From: Acuticoccus sp. MNP-M23
GTDB lineage: Bacteria > Pseudomonadota > Alphaproteobacteria > Rhizobiales > Amorphaceae
Assembly (NCBI RefSeq): GCF_031195445.1
Contig: NZ_CP133480.1
Coordinates: 2,410,501-2,474,500, forward strand
Direction of reading: 5' to 3'
DNA length: 64,000 nucleotides
Numbering within the stretch: the first letter of the stretch is position 1; each line of letters opens with the position of its first letter. This document shows positions 32,867 through 44,010 of this stretch, in pieces. The notes under the pieces were generated by a model. The model saw only the letters and a program-made list of their open reading frames with translations, ran no database searches and was not told where the DNA came from. A program made the position numbers and the translations under genes.

Positions 32867-33923
32867 TCTTCAGGACATCCGCAAATCCTTCGGCGCCGTC
32901 GAGGTCATCAAGGGCGTCGACCTTGCCATCGAGGACAAGGAGTTTGTGGTGTTCGTCGGCCCGTCCGGCTGCGGCAAGTCCACCATGCTGCGCCTGATTG
33001 CGGGACTGGAAGAGACCACCGCAGGCAAGATCCTGATTGACGGCAAGGATGTGACGGCGCTGTCGGCGCCCGAGCGCGGCCTTTCCATGGTGTTCCAGTC
33101 CTATGCCCTCTATCCGCACCTGACGGTGCGCGAGAACATGGCGTTTCCGCTGTCGGTCGCCGGCGCGTCCAAGGCCGACATCAAGGCTGCGGTGGACGAC
33201 ACCGCCGCCATCCTGCGCCTCGAGCCGCTACTCGACCGCAAGCCCAAGGATCTGTCGGGCGGCCAGCGCCAGCGCGTTGCCATCGGCCGCGCCATCGTGC
33301 GCGCGCCCGCCGCCTTCCTGTTCGACGAACCGCTTTCAAATCTGGATGCCGCATTGCGCGTCCAGATGCGCATCGAGATTGCCCGTCTGCGCACCAAGCT
33401 CGATGCCACGATGATCTACGTCACCCACGATCAGGTGGAGGCGATGACGCTGGCGGACCGCATTGTCGTGTTCTCCGCCGGCAAGATCGAGCAGATGGGC
33501 GCCCCGCTTGAGCTGTACCGCAACCCGTCCAACATTTTCGTTGCCACCTTCATCGGCTCGCCGACCATGAACATCCTGCCGTGCGAACCCGGCAGCACCG
33601 CCGGTGAGGCCCGCGTCGGCGACAGGACACTGACGACGGAGCGCAAGGTGGACGCCGCCCGCCGCCCGGTGCAGCTCGGCATCCGGCCGGAAGACCTCTG
33701 GCTGACAAGCGAGGAAGACGCGGACTTCACCGGCCCCATTGTGGTTGCCGAGCATCTGGGCGGCGACAGCTTCTACTATATTGAGGTAGCCGGGCTCGGC
33801 GAACTGACCGTGCGCGCGCCCGGCGACCATGTGGCGCGCCTTGGCGAGGTGCTGCACCTGAAGGCCAGGCGCGACAACATCCACCTCTTCGACGGTGACG
33901 AGCGGACAATCACCAGCATCTGA
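32853..33923 (+). CDS. Carbohydrate ABC importer ATP-binding protein (UgpC/MalK type), GH63-linked
   Basis: 356 residues. Start ATG 32853 lies within the end of the GH63 gene (14-base overlap). Walker A GPSGCGKS at about residues 36-43, signature LSGGQRQR, Walker B AFLFDEP and H-loop THDQ are intact; the C-terminal TOBE region ends near residue 350. Close in sequence to the ATPase at 3.9 kb, as expected of this subfamily. It ends the five-gene operon, with a terminator directly behind it. Confidence 0.94.
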   Translation: MARIDLQDIRKSFGAVEVIKGVDLAIEDKEFVVFVGPSGCGKSTMLRLIAGLEETTAGKILIDGKDVTALSAPERGLSMVFQSYALYPHLTVRENMAFPLSVAGASKADIKAAVDDTAAILRLEPLLDRKPKDLSGGQRQRVAIGRAIVRAPAAFLFDEPLSNLDAALRVQMRIEIARLRTKLDATMIYVTHDQVEAMTLADRIVVFSAGKIEQMGAPLELYRNPSNIFVATFIGSPTMNILPCEPGSTAGEARVGDRTLTTERKVDAARRPVQLGIRPEDLWLTSEEDADFTGPIVVAEHLGGDSFYYIEVAGLGELTVRAPGDHVARLGEVLHLKARRDNIHLFDGDERTITSI

Positions 33924-33932
33924 GCGCAAACG

Positions 33933-33965
33933 AAAAACGGGGCGCCTTTCGGCACCCCGTTTCGT
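33933..33965. terminator. Bidirectional rho-independent terminator
   Basis: AAACGGGG-C-GCC and GGC-A-CCCCGTTT form a 10-bp stem with one mismatch and a TTTC loop; A-rich sequence precedes and TTTCG follows. It sits between the convergent ATPase and OmpA-domain genes. Confidence 0.85.
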
Positions 33966-33986
33966 CTCGTTCGTCTGGCCGGCGGC

Positions 33987-35570
33987 TTAGCCGCGGTCGA
34001 CGACGCTGAGGTCGACGACGCGAACTTCAACCCGGCGGTTTTCCGGCGAACGCTCGTCTTCGGACGCCGGAACCTCGGTGTTCTGTTCGCCGAGGCTGCG
34101 GGTGCGCACCGCAGCGGCGCTGATGCCCATCTCGATGAGCGCGGCTTCGACAGCACTCACGCGGCGCTCGGAAAGTTCCTTGTTGTACTGCGTGTTGCCG
34201 ATCGGGCTGGCGTAGCCGGTGAGGAGAACGGCTGCATTCTGCGTGCCGTCCACCAGAGCCTTGATTTCAGTCAGGACGTTGGCGCGCGCCTCGGCCGTGA
34301 TTTCGCTGGAATCAAACGCGAAGCCGACTTCCAGAACTGCGATGGCTTCCAGCTCGGCGGCCGCGACGACGACGTCGGTGTCAACGTCGGCAATCACGAT
34401 CGTCGGCGCAGCTTCGGTCTGGACGGCAACGTCTGCGCCGCCGCTCTCACGCATGGCGCTGACGGAGGCGGTGTCCGCCATGTCGGTGCTGACCGCGGGG
34501 GCTTCCTGCGCAACGGCAACTTCGGCTTCACCCTGCGACACGGCAACCTTCGCCGCATTCTGGCTGACGTCGACGATAGGCTCGGCCTGAGCGACGTTCA
34601 CCTGGGGCGCTGCCTGGGCCACGTTCACGATGGGCTCGGATTCCTCGACCTTCACCCGCGCTTCCTGCTGGACGACCTCGATCTCGGGCTGGCGCTGCGT
34701 CACGCTGACTTCGGGGCTGACCTGCTCGACGGAGACGTTGGGCTCGGCCTGCGTCACGGCGACCTGCGGCTCGGCGGCCTGCACGATCACGCGCGGCTCG
34801 GGCTGCACGACGGATACCTGCGGCTCGGGCTGTGAGACGGTGATCTTCGGCTGCGGCTGGTTGATGACCACTTCGGGCTGGAACTGGCGCACGATGATCT
34901 CGGGCTCGGGCTGCTCGATGGTCACGCGCGGCTGCGTCTGCTCGACGGCGATTTCCGGCTGCGACTGCTGCACGGTCACGCGCGGTGCCGGCTGGCTGAC
35001 CTCAACCTGGGGCGCTGCGGCCTGCACGTCGACGACGGCTTCCGGCTGGGTCACGTCAACGCGCTGCTGCGGTGCGGACACGGTCACGTCGGACCGCGGC
35101 TGGCGCACTTCGATTTCCGCAGCGCGCTGGGAGACGTCGACCGAAGTCGCGCCCTGCTCGACCGAAACGTCCGCTTCAGCGGCGGCAACGGCAACCTGCG
35201 CGGGGACGGCTTCGACCATCACGGTGCTGGCTTCGGCGCTGGCGACAAGCTGGATGAGCTGCTGCGTGCGGGCAATGGCGGTGGCGTCGGACGCACCGGC
35301 AATCTCGTAGCCGGCGTCGGCCATCATGGTCTGCGACTGCGAAAGCACCGCGAAGCAGTTGCCGGGCGTGTCGCCAACGGCGTCGGCGAGCTGAAGCTCG
35401 ACATCGTTGAACATGGCTTCAATTGCGGGGAACGCGTCATCACCGCGGACGGTATCCTTGAACGCTGCGACTTCGGCCTCGCATGACATTTCGGCAGTTT
35501 GTGCCATTGCCGGCGCCGCCGAGATGATCGCAGCCGCCGTTGACAGGAGAATAAGTTTCTTGTGGTGCAT
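33987..35570 (-). CDS. OmpA-domain cell-envelope protein with 26 nonapeptide repeats
   Basis: 527 residues, exported. Start ATG 35570 is supported by GGAGG upstream and a signal peptide (MHHKKLILLSTAAAIISAAP, AMA cleavage near residue 23). Residues 24-123 are a small domain with two Cys (30 and 72). Residues 124-357 are 26 gap-free nine-residue repeats of pattern P-x-V/I-x-V-x-Q-x-x. After an acidic linker, residues about 412-520 form an OmpA/MotB peptidoglycan-binding domain (VGFAFDSSEITAEARANVL; GYASPIGNTQYNKELSERR; GENRRVEV-like end SPENRRVEVRV). It probably links the outer envelope or an extended rod to peptidoglycan. No known family covers the repeat part to my knowledge. Confidence 0.88.
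   Translation of the reverse strand: MHHKKLILLSTAAAIISAAPAMAQTAEMSCEAEVAAFKDTVRGDDAFPAIEAMFNDVELQLADAVGDTPGNCFAVLSQSQTMMADAGYEIAGASDATAIARTQQLIQLVASAEASTVMVEAVPAQVAVAAAEADVSVEQGATSVDVSQRAAEIEVRQPRSDVTVSAPQQRVDVTQPEAVVDVQAAAPQVEVSQPAPRVTVQQSQPEIAVEQTQPRVTIEQPEPEIIVRQFQPEVVINQPQPKITVSQPEPQVSVVQPEPRVIVQAAEPQVAVTQAEPNVSVEQVSPEVSVTQRQPEIEVVQQEARVKVEESEPIVNVAQAAPQVNVAQAEPIVDVSQNAAKVAVSQGEAEVAVAQEAPAVSTDMADTASVSAMRESGGADVAVQTEAAPTIVIADVDTDVVVAAAELEAIAVLEVGFAFDSSEITAEARANVLTEIKALVDGTQNAAVLLTGYASPIGNTQYNKELSERRVSAVEAALIEMGISAAAVRTRSLGEQNTEVPASEDERSPENRRVEVRVVDLSVVDRG
34500..35201 (-). repeat. Coding array of 26 tandem 27-base units (nonapeptide repeats)
   Basis: The array encodes 26 consecutive nine-residue units without insertion or deletion, e.g. 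PQVEVSQPA, PRVTVQQSQ, PEIAVEQTQ, PEVVINQPQ, PKITVSQPE. The alternating small/valine pattern predicts one short beta strand per unit with Gln and Pro at the turns. Units differ at most third positions, so this is an old, selected array rather than a recent slippage repeat. Confidence 0.9.
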
Positions 35571-35681
35571 GAGAATGCCTCCGTTAAGTACGAAAGAAGA
35601 AGACATTCCCAGCCCGAGTCGTTCCGGCGCAATTTTAAGCTATCCCCGAAATTGGCCTCAACGTCATAGTTGTGTTGATGA

Positions 35682-35699
35682 ATTAATATTTATATTAAT
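35682..35699. repeat. AT-only palindrome upstream of the OmpA-domain gene
   Basis: ATTAATAT-TT-ATATTAAT is a perfect 8-bp inverted repeat in a strikingly AT-rich 190-base spacer between the OmpA-domain gene start and the yeiH-like gene end. A second AATAAT/ATTATT pair lies at 35715-35732. They may be a regulator or nucleoid-protein site upstream of the OmpA-gene promoter. Confidence 0.55.
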
Positions 35700-35760
35700 C
35701 CAGGTTAATGGTCTAATAATTCGCGCATTATTGGTGTTGCTGCGGGTTTTTGAAATATTG

Positions 35761-36780
35761 TTAGGCGTGAAGCAGCATCGTGCCGATAAGCAATACGGCC
35801 AGCAGAAACAGCGTTTCACACACCACCAGCACCAGCGGACGCCAGCCCACCTGCCTGAGGTCCGAGAGGTTGGTGCGCACGCCGATCGCGGCCACCGCAA
35901 TCACCAGCAGCCACGACGATGCGGTGGCGGCCAGTGCCACCGCAGCCGGCGGCAGGAGGCCGAAGGTGTGGAGGAGCGCCAGCGCAATGAAGCCGACCAG
36001 CATCGGCGGTGGTGCGATCCCGCGCAGGCCCCCGGCGGTGCCCCGCTCGCGGAAGGCGAACGCGACCGTCAGCACCACCGGCGCCAGCATCGCGACGCGA
36101 AACAGCTTGGTGAGGGTGGCGGTGTCGCCTGCGGTCTCGCTGATGGTGTAGCCCGCGCCAACCACCTGCGCCACGTCGTGGATCGAACCGCCGATGAAGA
36201 GCCCGGCCGCCACATCGTCGAAACCGAAGAGGCGGGTGATGAGCGGGTAGACCACCATCGCGAGGGTGGAGAGCGCGGTCACCGCGATGATGGTGAACAG
36301 CGTGTCGCGCTCCTTGCCCGGCCGGTCCGGCATTGCGGCCGAAATGGCAAGGGCTGCCGATGCACCGCAGATGGCGGTGGCGCCGCCGGTGAGAATCCCG
36401 CGTTCGCGCCCCAGCGACAGGACGCGTGCCAGAACGAGCCCGATCGCGATGGTGCCCACCACGCCGGCCAGAACCAGGATCAGCGACCCGGCCCCGAGCG
36501 AGGCGATCTCGTCGGCTCCAATGCGCGCGCCCAGCAGCGCGACGCCCACCCTGAGAAGGCGTGAGCCCGCGAACATCACACCCGGCCGCGTTCGCTGATC
36601 GCCGCCGAACACCCCGAGCGCCATGCCGATCAACAGCGAGAACAGCATGACCGGCCCGCCATACTCCTCGGCGATGAACTTGGCTGCGACGGCTATCAGA
36701 AGCGCAACGGCAAGGCCGGGGAAAATGTGAATGGCAGTTGCACGCAGGCGGCCGGAAAGGCCCGAAAGGTTGGAAGGCAC
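35761..36780 (-). CDS. yeiH: YeiH/UPF0324-family putative sulfate exporter
   Basis: Inner-membrane protein of about ten helices, 339 residues from GTG 36780; E. coli YeiH has 349. This start is preferred because it follows GGGAA and because the longer frame to 36954 adds a Cys- and Arg-rich stretch unlike the family. Family signs: FPGLAVALLIAVAAKFIAEEYGGP near residue 17, KLLRVG-type SRLLRVGVALLGARIG near residue 70, GGATAICGASAALAISAAMP near residue 125, IGGSIHDVAQVVGAGYTIS near residue 190. Relatives are annotated as putative sulfate exporters and are often next to LysR regulators; none is here. Its role is therefore uncertain. Confidence 0.87.
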   Translation of the reverse strand: MPSNLSGLSGRLRATAIHIFPGLAVALLIAVAAKFIAEEYGGPVMLFSLLIGMALGVFGGDQRTRPGVMFAGSRLLRVGVALLGARIGADEIASLGAGSLILVLAGVVGTIAIGLVLARVLSLGRERGILTGGATAICGASAALAISAAMPDRPGKERDTLFTIIAVTALSTLAMVVYPLITRLFGFDDVAAGLFIGGSIHDVAQVVGAGYTISETAGDTATLTKLFRVAMLAPVVLTVAFAFRERGTAGGLRGIAPPPMLVGFIALALLHTFGLLPPAAVALAATASSWLLVIAVAAIGVRTNLSDLRQVGWRPLVLVVCETLFLLAVLLIGTMLLHA

Positions 36781-37006
36781 GCAGGTTCCCGAAGAGTTTG
36801 CAGGCGCCAACGCACGGACGCCGAAGAGCCAACAGCCAACGCCTGTGCGGCAATCTGTCAAGTTATTCCGCTCGGCCTGCCTGAGCGACGGGCGGTAGAA
36901 ACCTCGCGCACACCGCCGCAGGCCGGCGGCCGCGGGCGGCTTCGCGTCATTCAACCACGGTTGCCGGCCGTCCCGCCGTCAATCCGAGCTTGCGGTTGGC
37001 GCGGAA

Positions 37007-37049
37007 CCCCTATGTATAGGGGGCGAGGCCGCCGGCAGTGCTGCCGGCG
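37007..37049. repeat. Two adjacent perfect palindromes upstream of the helicase gene
   Basis: CCCCTAT-GT-ATAGGGG (37007-37022) is followed after 7 bases by CGCCGGCAG/CTGCCGGCG-like pairing (GCCGGCAG-TG-CTGCCGGC, 37031-37048, extendable by one pair). They lie 18-60 bases upstream of the helicase ATG. They may be an operator and a leader hairpin. Confidence 0.55.
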
Positions 37050-37065
37050 CCAAGCCTGACGGACT

Positions 37066-40497
<3,432 letters not shown>

Positions 40498-40514
40498 CCG
40501 CGGCGAGATTGTGC

Positions 40515-40862
40515 ATGGCCGCGCAGCGGACTGAGGCGGACGAGGCGCCCGAGCCCCAGCGGCTGGACAAGTGGCTGACCTACGCCCGCTTCGTGAAGAC
40601 GCGCACCCTGGCGCAGGCCCTCGTGGCCGGCGGCAAGGTGCGCCTCAACCGCGACAAGGTGACCGACAGCGCCCGCAAGGTGCGTGTGGACGACATTCTC
40701 ACCATTCGGATCGGCAAGCTGGTGCATGTGGTGAAGGTGGTGGGGTTTGCGCCATCGCGGGTGTCGCCGCCGGAAACCGTGAACCTTTATCTGCGGCTCG
40801 ACCAGCCCACCGCAGAGGGGGCCGCCAGCGTGCGGAATCATCCACGGTCGAGCCATGACTGA
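40515..40862 (+). CDS. S4-domain RNA-binding protein (Hsp15-like)
   Basis: 115 residues, cytosolic. The S4 domain fills about residues 16-75: QRLDKWLTYARFVKTRTLAQ, then GGKVRLNRDKVTDSARKVRVDDILTIR. Hsp15 of E. coli binds stalled 50S subunits carrying nascent peptide. ATG 40515 is used; an in-frame TTG at 40494 overlapping the helicase stop (TTGA) is the alternative and would add seven residues. The C-terminal 30 residues are variable. Probably cotranscribed with the helicase, which suggests a shared RNA-quality role. Confidence 0.88.
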   Translation: MAAQRTEADEAPEPQRLDKWLTYARFVKTRTLAQALVAGGKVRLNRDKVTDSARKVRVDDILTIRIGKLVHVVKVVGFAPSRVSPPETVNLYLRLDQPTAEGAASVRNHPRSSHD

Positions 40863-40937
40863 GACGCCGCGCCCGCAAACGCTTGCCGCATCGCGCGCGG
40901 CATCGTAAACGCGTCCCGCAAGCGAAGGAGAAGTCGT

Positions 40938-41273
40938 GTGACCTATATCGTCGGCGAGGCATGCATCAAGTGCAAGTACACCGACTGCGTCGAAGTCTGC
41001 CCCGTGGATTGCTTCTACGAGGGGGAGAACATGCTCGTCATCCATCCGGACGAGTGCATCGATTGCGGTGTCTGTGAGCCCGAATGCCCCGCGGACGCGA
41101 TCAAACCGGACACCGAACCCGGGCTCGAGAAATTGCTTGAGCTGAACGCGACCTACGCCTCCGAGTGGCCGAACATCACGGCCAAGAAGGAGCAGTTGCC
41201 CGAAGCCGAGGAATTTGACGGCAAGCCGAACAAGCTGGAGCTGTTCTCGCCGAAGCCCGGCACCGGCGACTAG
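40938..41273 (+). CDS. fdxA: 7Fe ferredoxin FdxA
   Basis: 111-residue ferredoxin with [3Fe-4S] and [4Fe-4S] clusters. Cys residues at 9, 12, 17, 21, 25, 40, 43, 46 and 50 follow the FdxA order ([17 protein letters not shown], then [12 protein letters not shown]). Start GTG 40938 follows AAGGAG closely. The C-terminal 50 residues form the helical extension typical of proteobacterial FdxA ([13 protein letters not shown]). It is essential in several alphaproteobacteria, but its redox partner here cannot be told. Confidence 0.96.
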   Translation: MTYIVGEACIKCKYTDCVEVCPVDCFYEGENMLVIHPDECIDCGVCEPECPADAIKPDTEPGLEKLLELNATYASEWPNITAKKEQLPEAEEFDGKPNKLELFSPKPGTGD

Positions 41274-41835
41274 CGCCGGGTGCGGCATCTCGTGCTGGCA
41301 GCCACCTGGAAATGGCTGTGCTGCCGGCCTTCCGTCTCAATTCATCATACGTTTCGTTTCATCAATGCAAAGCGGCCGTTGAAGGCCGAATCATCGCGGC
41401 GCCGCATTGACTGGCAGCAATGCACCGTTGCGCCGGGCTTGCGCTGCGACAGCCAAGTCCTCGCGATTCTTGCGTAATTTCCAGCCGGCGACTGCGCTTT
41501 CTGCCCGGTAGCTGCATGAAACCATTGCAGCTTATAGCTCAAATTTGATCCACGCTCCGCGCGGTCACTTTAATTCGGCCGCCACTTGTGCTATGTTTAT
41601 TGAAGTGCCACGGCCTGCGCGGGCGTTTTGTACGGGTCTCGCCCACGGCGCAGTCTACCGCACGTCAACAGGAGCGGTTGGTGATGGTCTTCCGAATAAT
41701 TTCTGGACCGAGCGCAACCTAGCCTCACACGAAGGCGAGTGCGCGAGAAAGGACGACCCGACCGACCGACTTTCCACAACAACAATAGCCTTGTCCATGG
41801 CTGGACCGGGCTTCCGCGAGGAGTGACTGGAGCTT
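41274..41835. other. 562-base spacer between fdxA and carD
   Basis: No convincing gene. A 93-codon open frame at 41545-41826 has no ribosome binding site and a composition unlike the neighbours. A short imperfect hairpin follows fdxA (CAGCCA/TGGCTG near 41299-41318) without a T-run. TTGATC (41545-41550) and TTTAAT (41569-41574) with an 18-base gap could be a promoter, which would give carD a leader of about 255 bases. Weak evidence only. Confidence 0.35.
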
Positions 41836-42423
41836 ATGGCAACGGTTAAAAAGAGCGCTGCAAAGTCAGCGTTCAAGCCGACTGAGCATGTGGTTTATCC
41901 GGCCCACGGTGTGGGGCAGGTGACGGCGATCGAAAAGACGGAGTTCGGGGGTGAGCCCATCGAACTCATCGTCGTGACCTTCGCGAAAGACAAGATGACG
42001 CTTCGGGTCCCGGTGGGTAAAGCCGAAAGCGTCGGCATGCGCAAGCTCGCTGAGCCCGCAACGATGACTCGTGCGCTGGAAGTCGTCACCGGCCGTGCCC
42101 GGATCAAGCGGACCATGTGGAGCCGTCGCGCCCAGGAATATGAGGCGAAAATCAATTCCGGCGATCTGATCGCGATCTCGGAAGTCGTCCGCGACCTGTA
42201 CCGCGCCGACAGCCAACCGGAACAGTCCTACTCCGAGCGTCAGCTGTACGAAGCCGCTCTCGACCGGATGGCGCGCGAGATTGCCGCCATCAACAAGACG
42301 GACGAGCAAGAGGCCATCAAGGTCATCGAAGCCCAGCTTGCCAAGGCGCCCAAGCGTCCGGTGAAGGGTGCCGAGGACGAAGACGACGGAGACGACGTGC
42401 AGGAGCAGGAAAAGGCGGCCTGA
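41836..42423 (+). CDS. carD: CarD-family RNA polymerase-binding transcription regulator
   Basis: 195 residues. CarD proteins bind the RNA polymerase beta subunit and stabilise open promoter complexes. The polymerase-interacting domain is at about residues 14-75 (FKPTEHVVYPAHGVGQVTAIE; VTFAKDKMTLRVPVGKA), followed by the helical DNA-binding domain (RAQEYEAKINSGDLIAISEVVRDLYR, conserved Trp region MWSRR near residue 94). A Lys-rich start and an acidic tail flank them. ATG 41836 has GGAG upstream. It is the expected fourth member of the helicase-S4-fdxA-carD cluster, but a 562-base spacer suggests its own promoter. A terminator follows. Confidence 0.95.
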   Translation: MATVKKSAAKSAFKPTEHVVYPAHGVGQVTAIEKTEFGGEPIELIVVTFAKDKMTLRVPVGKAESVGMRKLAEPATMTRALEVVTGRARIKRTMWSRRAQEYEAKINSGDLIAISEVVRDLYRADSQPEQSYSERQLYEAALDRMAREIAAINKTDEQEAIKVIEAQLAKAPKRPVKGAEDEDDGDDVQEQEKAA

Positions 42424-42457
42424 CCGGCAGCCCGAACCTCTCGAGCGACACGAATGC

Positions 42458-42486
42458 GAGGCGGTCCAGCGGACCGCCTCTTTTCG
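42458..42486 (+). terminator. Rho-independent terminator of carD
   Basis: GAGGCGGTCC and GGACCGCCTC, a perfect 10-bp stem with a 3-base loop, followed by TTTTCG. It lies 35 bases after the carD stop. Confidence 0.93.
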
Positions 42487-42648
42487 TTTGTGCACCGATT
42501 GGCAAGGGATCGTGTGCCAAAGGAGCGAACGCGGTGGCAGATGAAGCGGCGCTGAGGCTTGCAAAGCCACGGCGGGTGACGGCAGTCTTCGCCGCAGGGC
42601 CGCCGGCCCGGATCAACCGCAACGACCATTCAGCGAAAGCCCTCCACG

Positions 42649-42789
42649 ATGGAACAAATCACAGCACAACCCGTGGCCGCTCTGGTGATCGGCGTCGTCG
42701 TCCTCCTGTTTCCGCGTATCCTGAATTACGCGGTTGCGGCCTATCTGATTTTCATCGGCGTGACCGGGCTCTGGCCGGACCTGTTCTGA
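42649..42789 (+). CDS. DUF3096-family membrane microprotein
   Basis: 46 residues (MEQITAQPVAALVIGVVVLL... ending GVTGLWPDLF). Two short hydrophobic segments are separated by FPRILNY, the hallmark of the DUF3096 family, which are 45-60 residue membrane proteins of unknown function. No strong ribosome binding site is seen (AGCGAAAGC at 15 bases). It lies between the carD terminator and the small secreted-protein gene. Function unknown. Confidence 0.75.
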   Translation: MEQITAQPVAALVIGVVVLLFPRILNYAVAAYLIFIGVTGLWPDLF

Positions 42790-42866
42790 CGTTCTGCGCC
42801 AAGTAGCGCCACCGCGGGCCGCCACGGCGCCGCGGGCCTTCCTTATGACAATGCGAGAGCGCCTTG

Positions 42867-43307
42867 ATGCCCATTTTCCGCCCCGTCCTCGTGTTTGTGT
42901 GCCTGACCGCGGGCACTCTTTCGGCGTCCGCGCAGGAGCCGCGGGACCGGGAGTATCGCAAGGCGATGGCCGCGTGCGAAAACCCGGACATTCTGGCCGC
43001 CCGCAAAAGGGTCGAAGCGGTTCTGGACACCGCACCGGCCGGTGCGGCGGCCGAAGCGCAACGGATGATGGAGGAGGGGCTGGCGGCCTGCGGCCACGGC
43101 AACGTTGCGGCGGGCAAGAATTCGCTGGATGAGGCGATCGAGGTGCTGGCCGCCTTTTCGGCGGAGCCGGTGCCGCCGGCCGAGCCCGTCGCCGCCGAAC
43201 CTGCGGCTGCCGAGCTGATAACGCCGGAGCCGGCGCCCGAGGCCGTCGCGGTCCCGGACCCCGGCGATGCAGCGGCCGAAGAAGTGCCCTGGTGGCAGTT
43301 CTGGTAG
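42867..43307 (+). CDS. Small secreted protein, unknown
   Basis: 146 residues. Signal peptide MPIFRPVLVFVCLTAGTLSASA with cleavage near residue 22. The mature protein has a helical, possibly disulfide-linked part (two Cys in AACENPD and LAACGHGN, residues about 37 and 74), then a Pro/Glu/Ala linker and a terminal VPWWQFW. I do not recognise a family. ATG 42867 is used; an in-frame TTG directly precedes it. It converges with urtE, 4 bases away, without a visible terminator. Confidence 0.75.
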   Translation: MPIFRPVLVFVCLTAGTLSASAQEPRDREYRKAMAACENPDILAARKRVEAVLDTAPAGAAAEAQRMMEEGLAACGHGNVAAGKNSLDEAIEVLAAFSAEPVPPAEPVAAEPAAAELITPEPAPEAVAVPDPGDAAAEEVPWWQFW

Positions 43308-43311
43308 GCCG

Positions 43312-44010
43312 TCAGACCGAGACTGAGCGGTAGAGTTCGTCCTCGCTGAGGTCGGCCTTGTTGCCGGACAACAGCACGGCGCCGCGCTCCAGCACCACGA
43401 AGCGGTCCGCCAGATCGTAGGCGAAGCGGAAATATTGCTCGACCAGCACGATGGCCATGGTCTTCTGGTCGCGCAGATATTCGATCACGCGGCCGATCTG
43501 CTGGATGATGTTGGGCTGAATGCCCTCCGTCGGCTCGTCCATCAGGAGAAGCTTGGGCTTGGTGATCAGCGCCCTCGCGATGGCAAGCTGCTGTTGCTGG
43601 CCGCCCGACAGGTCGCCGCCGCGGCGGTTCTGCATTTCCTGCAGTACCGGAAACAGCTCGAAAATCTCGCCGGGAATGCCCCGCTCCGCGCGCGGCAGGC
43701 AGGCGTAGCCGGTTTCGAGGTTCTCGCGCACCGTCATCAGCGGGAACACGTCCCGCCCCTGGGGAACAACGGCCACGCCGCGCTTGGCGAGCGCGTGGGG
43801 GGCGGGCGTTGCCACGGGCGACCCGTCCAGTACATAGCTGCCGCCGGAGCGGTGGTGGGTGCCCGCAATCGCCTTCAGGAGGCTCGTCTTGCCGACCCCG
43901 TTGGTGCCCATCACGCAGGTGACGGCACCAATGTCGGCGCTCATCGAGATGCCGTTGAGGATCCGGGACTGGCCGTAGTGGAGGGTGAGGTCTTCGATTT
44001 CGAGCATCAT
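43312..44010 (-). CDS. urtE: Urea ABC importer ATP-binding protein UrtE
   Basis: 232 residues, LivF-like ATPase. Walker A MGTNGVGKTS near residue 34, signature DLSGGQQQQLAIARAL near residue 132, Walker B LLLMDEPTEGIQPNII near residue 153; TEGIQPNI is characteristic of UrtE as against LivF. It overlaps urtD by 4 bases and ends the operon. No urease genes follow in the window. Confidence 0.95.
   Translation of the reverse strand: MMLEIEDLTLHYGQSRILNGISMSADIGAVTCVMGTNGVGKTSLLKAIAGTHHRSGGSYVLDGSPVATPAPHALAKRGVAVVPQGRDVFPLMTVRENLETGYACLPRAERGIPGEIFELFPVLQEMQNRRGGDLSGGQQQQLAIARALITKPKLLLMDEPTEGIQPNIIQQIGRVIEYLRDQKTMAIVLVEQYFRFAYDLADRFVVLERGAVLLSGNKADLSEDELYRSVSV

Noticed and set aside
34500-35201. 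Repeat array considered as CRISPR or slippage minisatellite
   Set aside because: Units abut with no spacers and vary in DNA sequence while the protein pattern is kept, so it is a coding repeat under selection.
41545-41826. 93-codon plus-strand open frame before carD
   Set aside because: No ribosome binding site, no domain, composition unlike neighbours.
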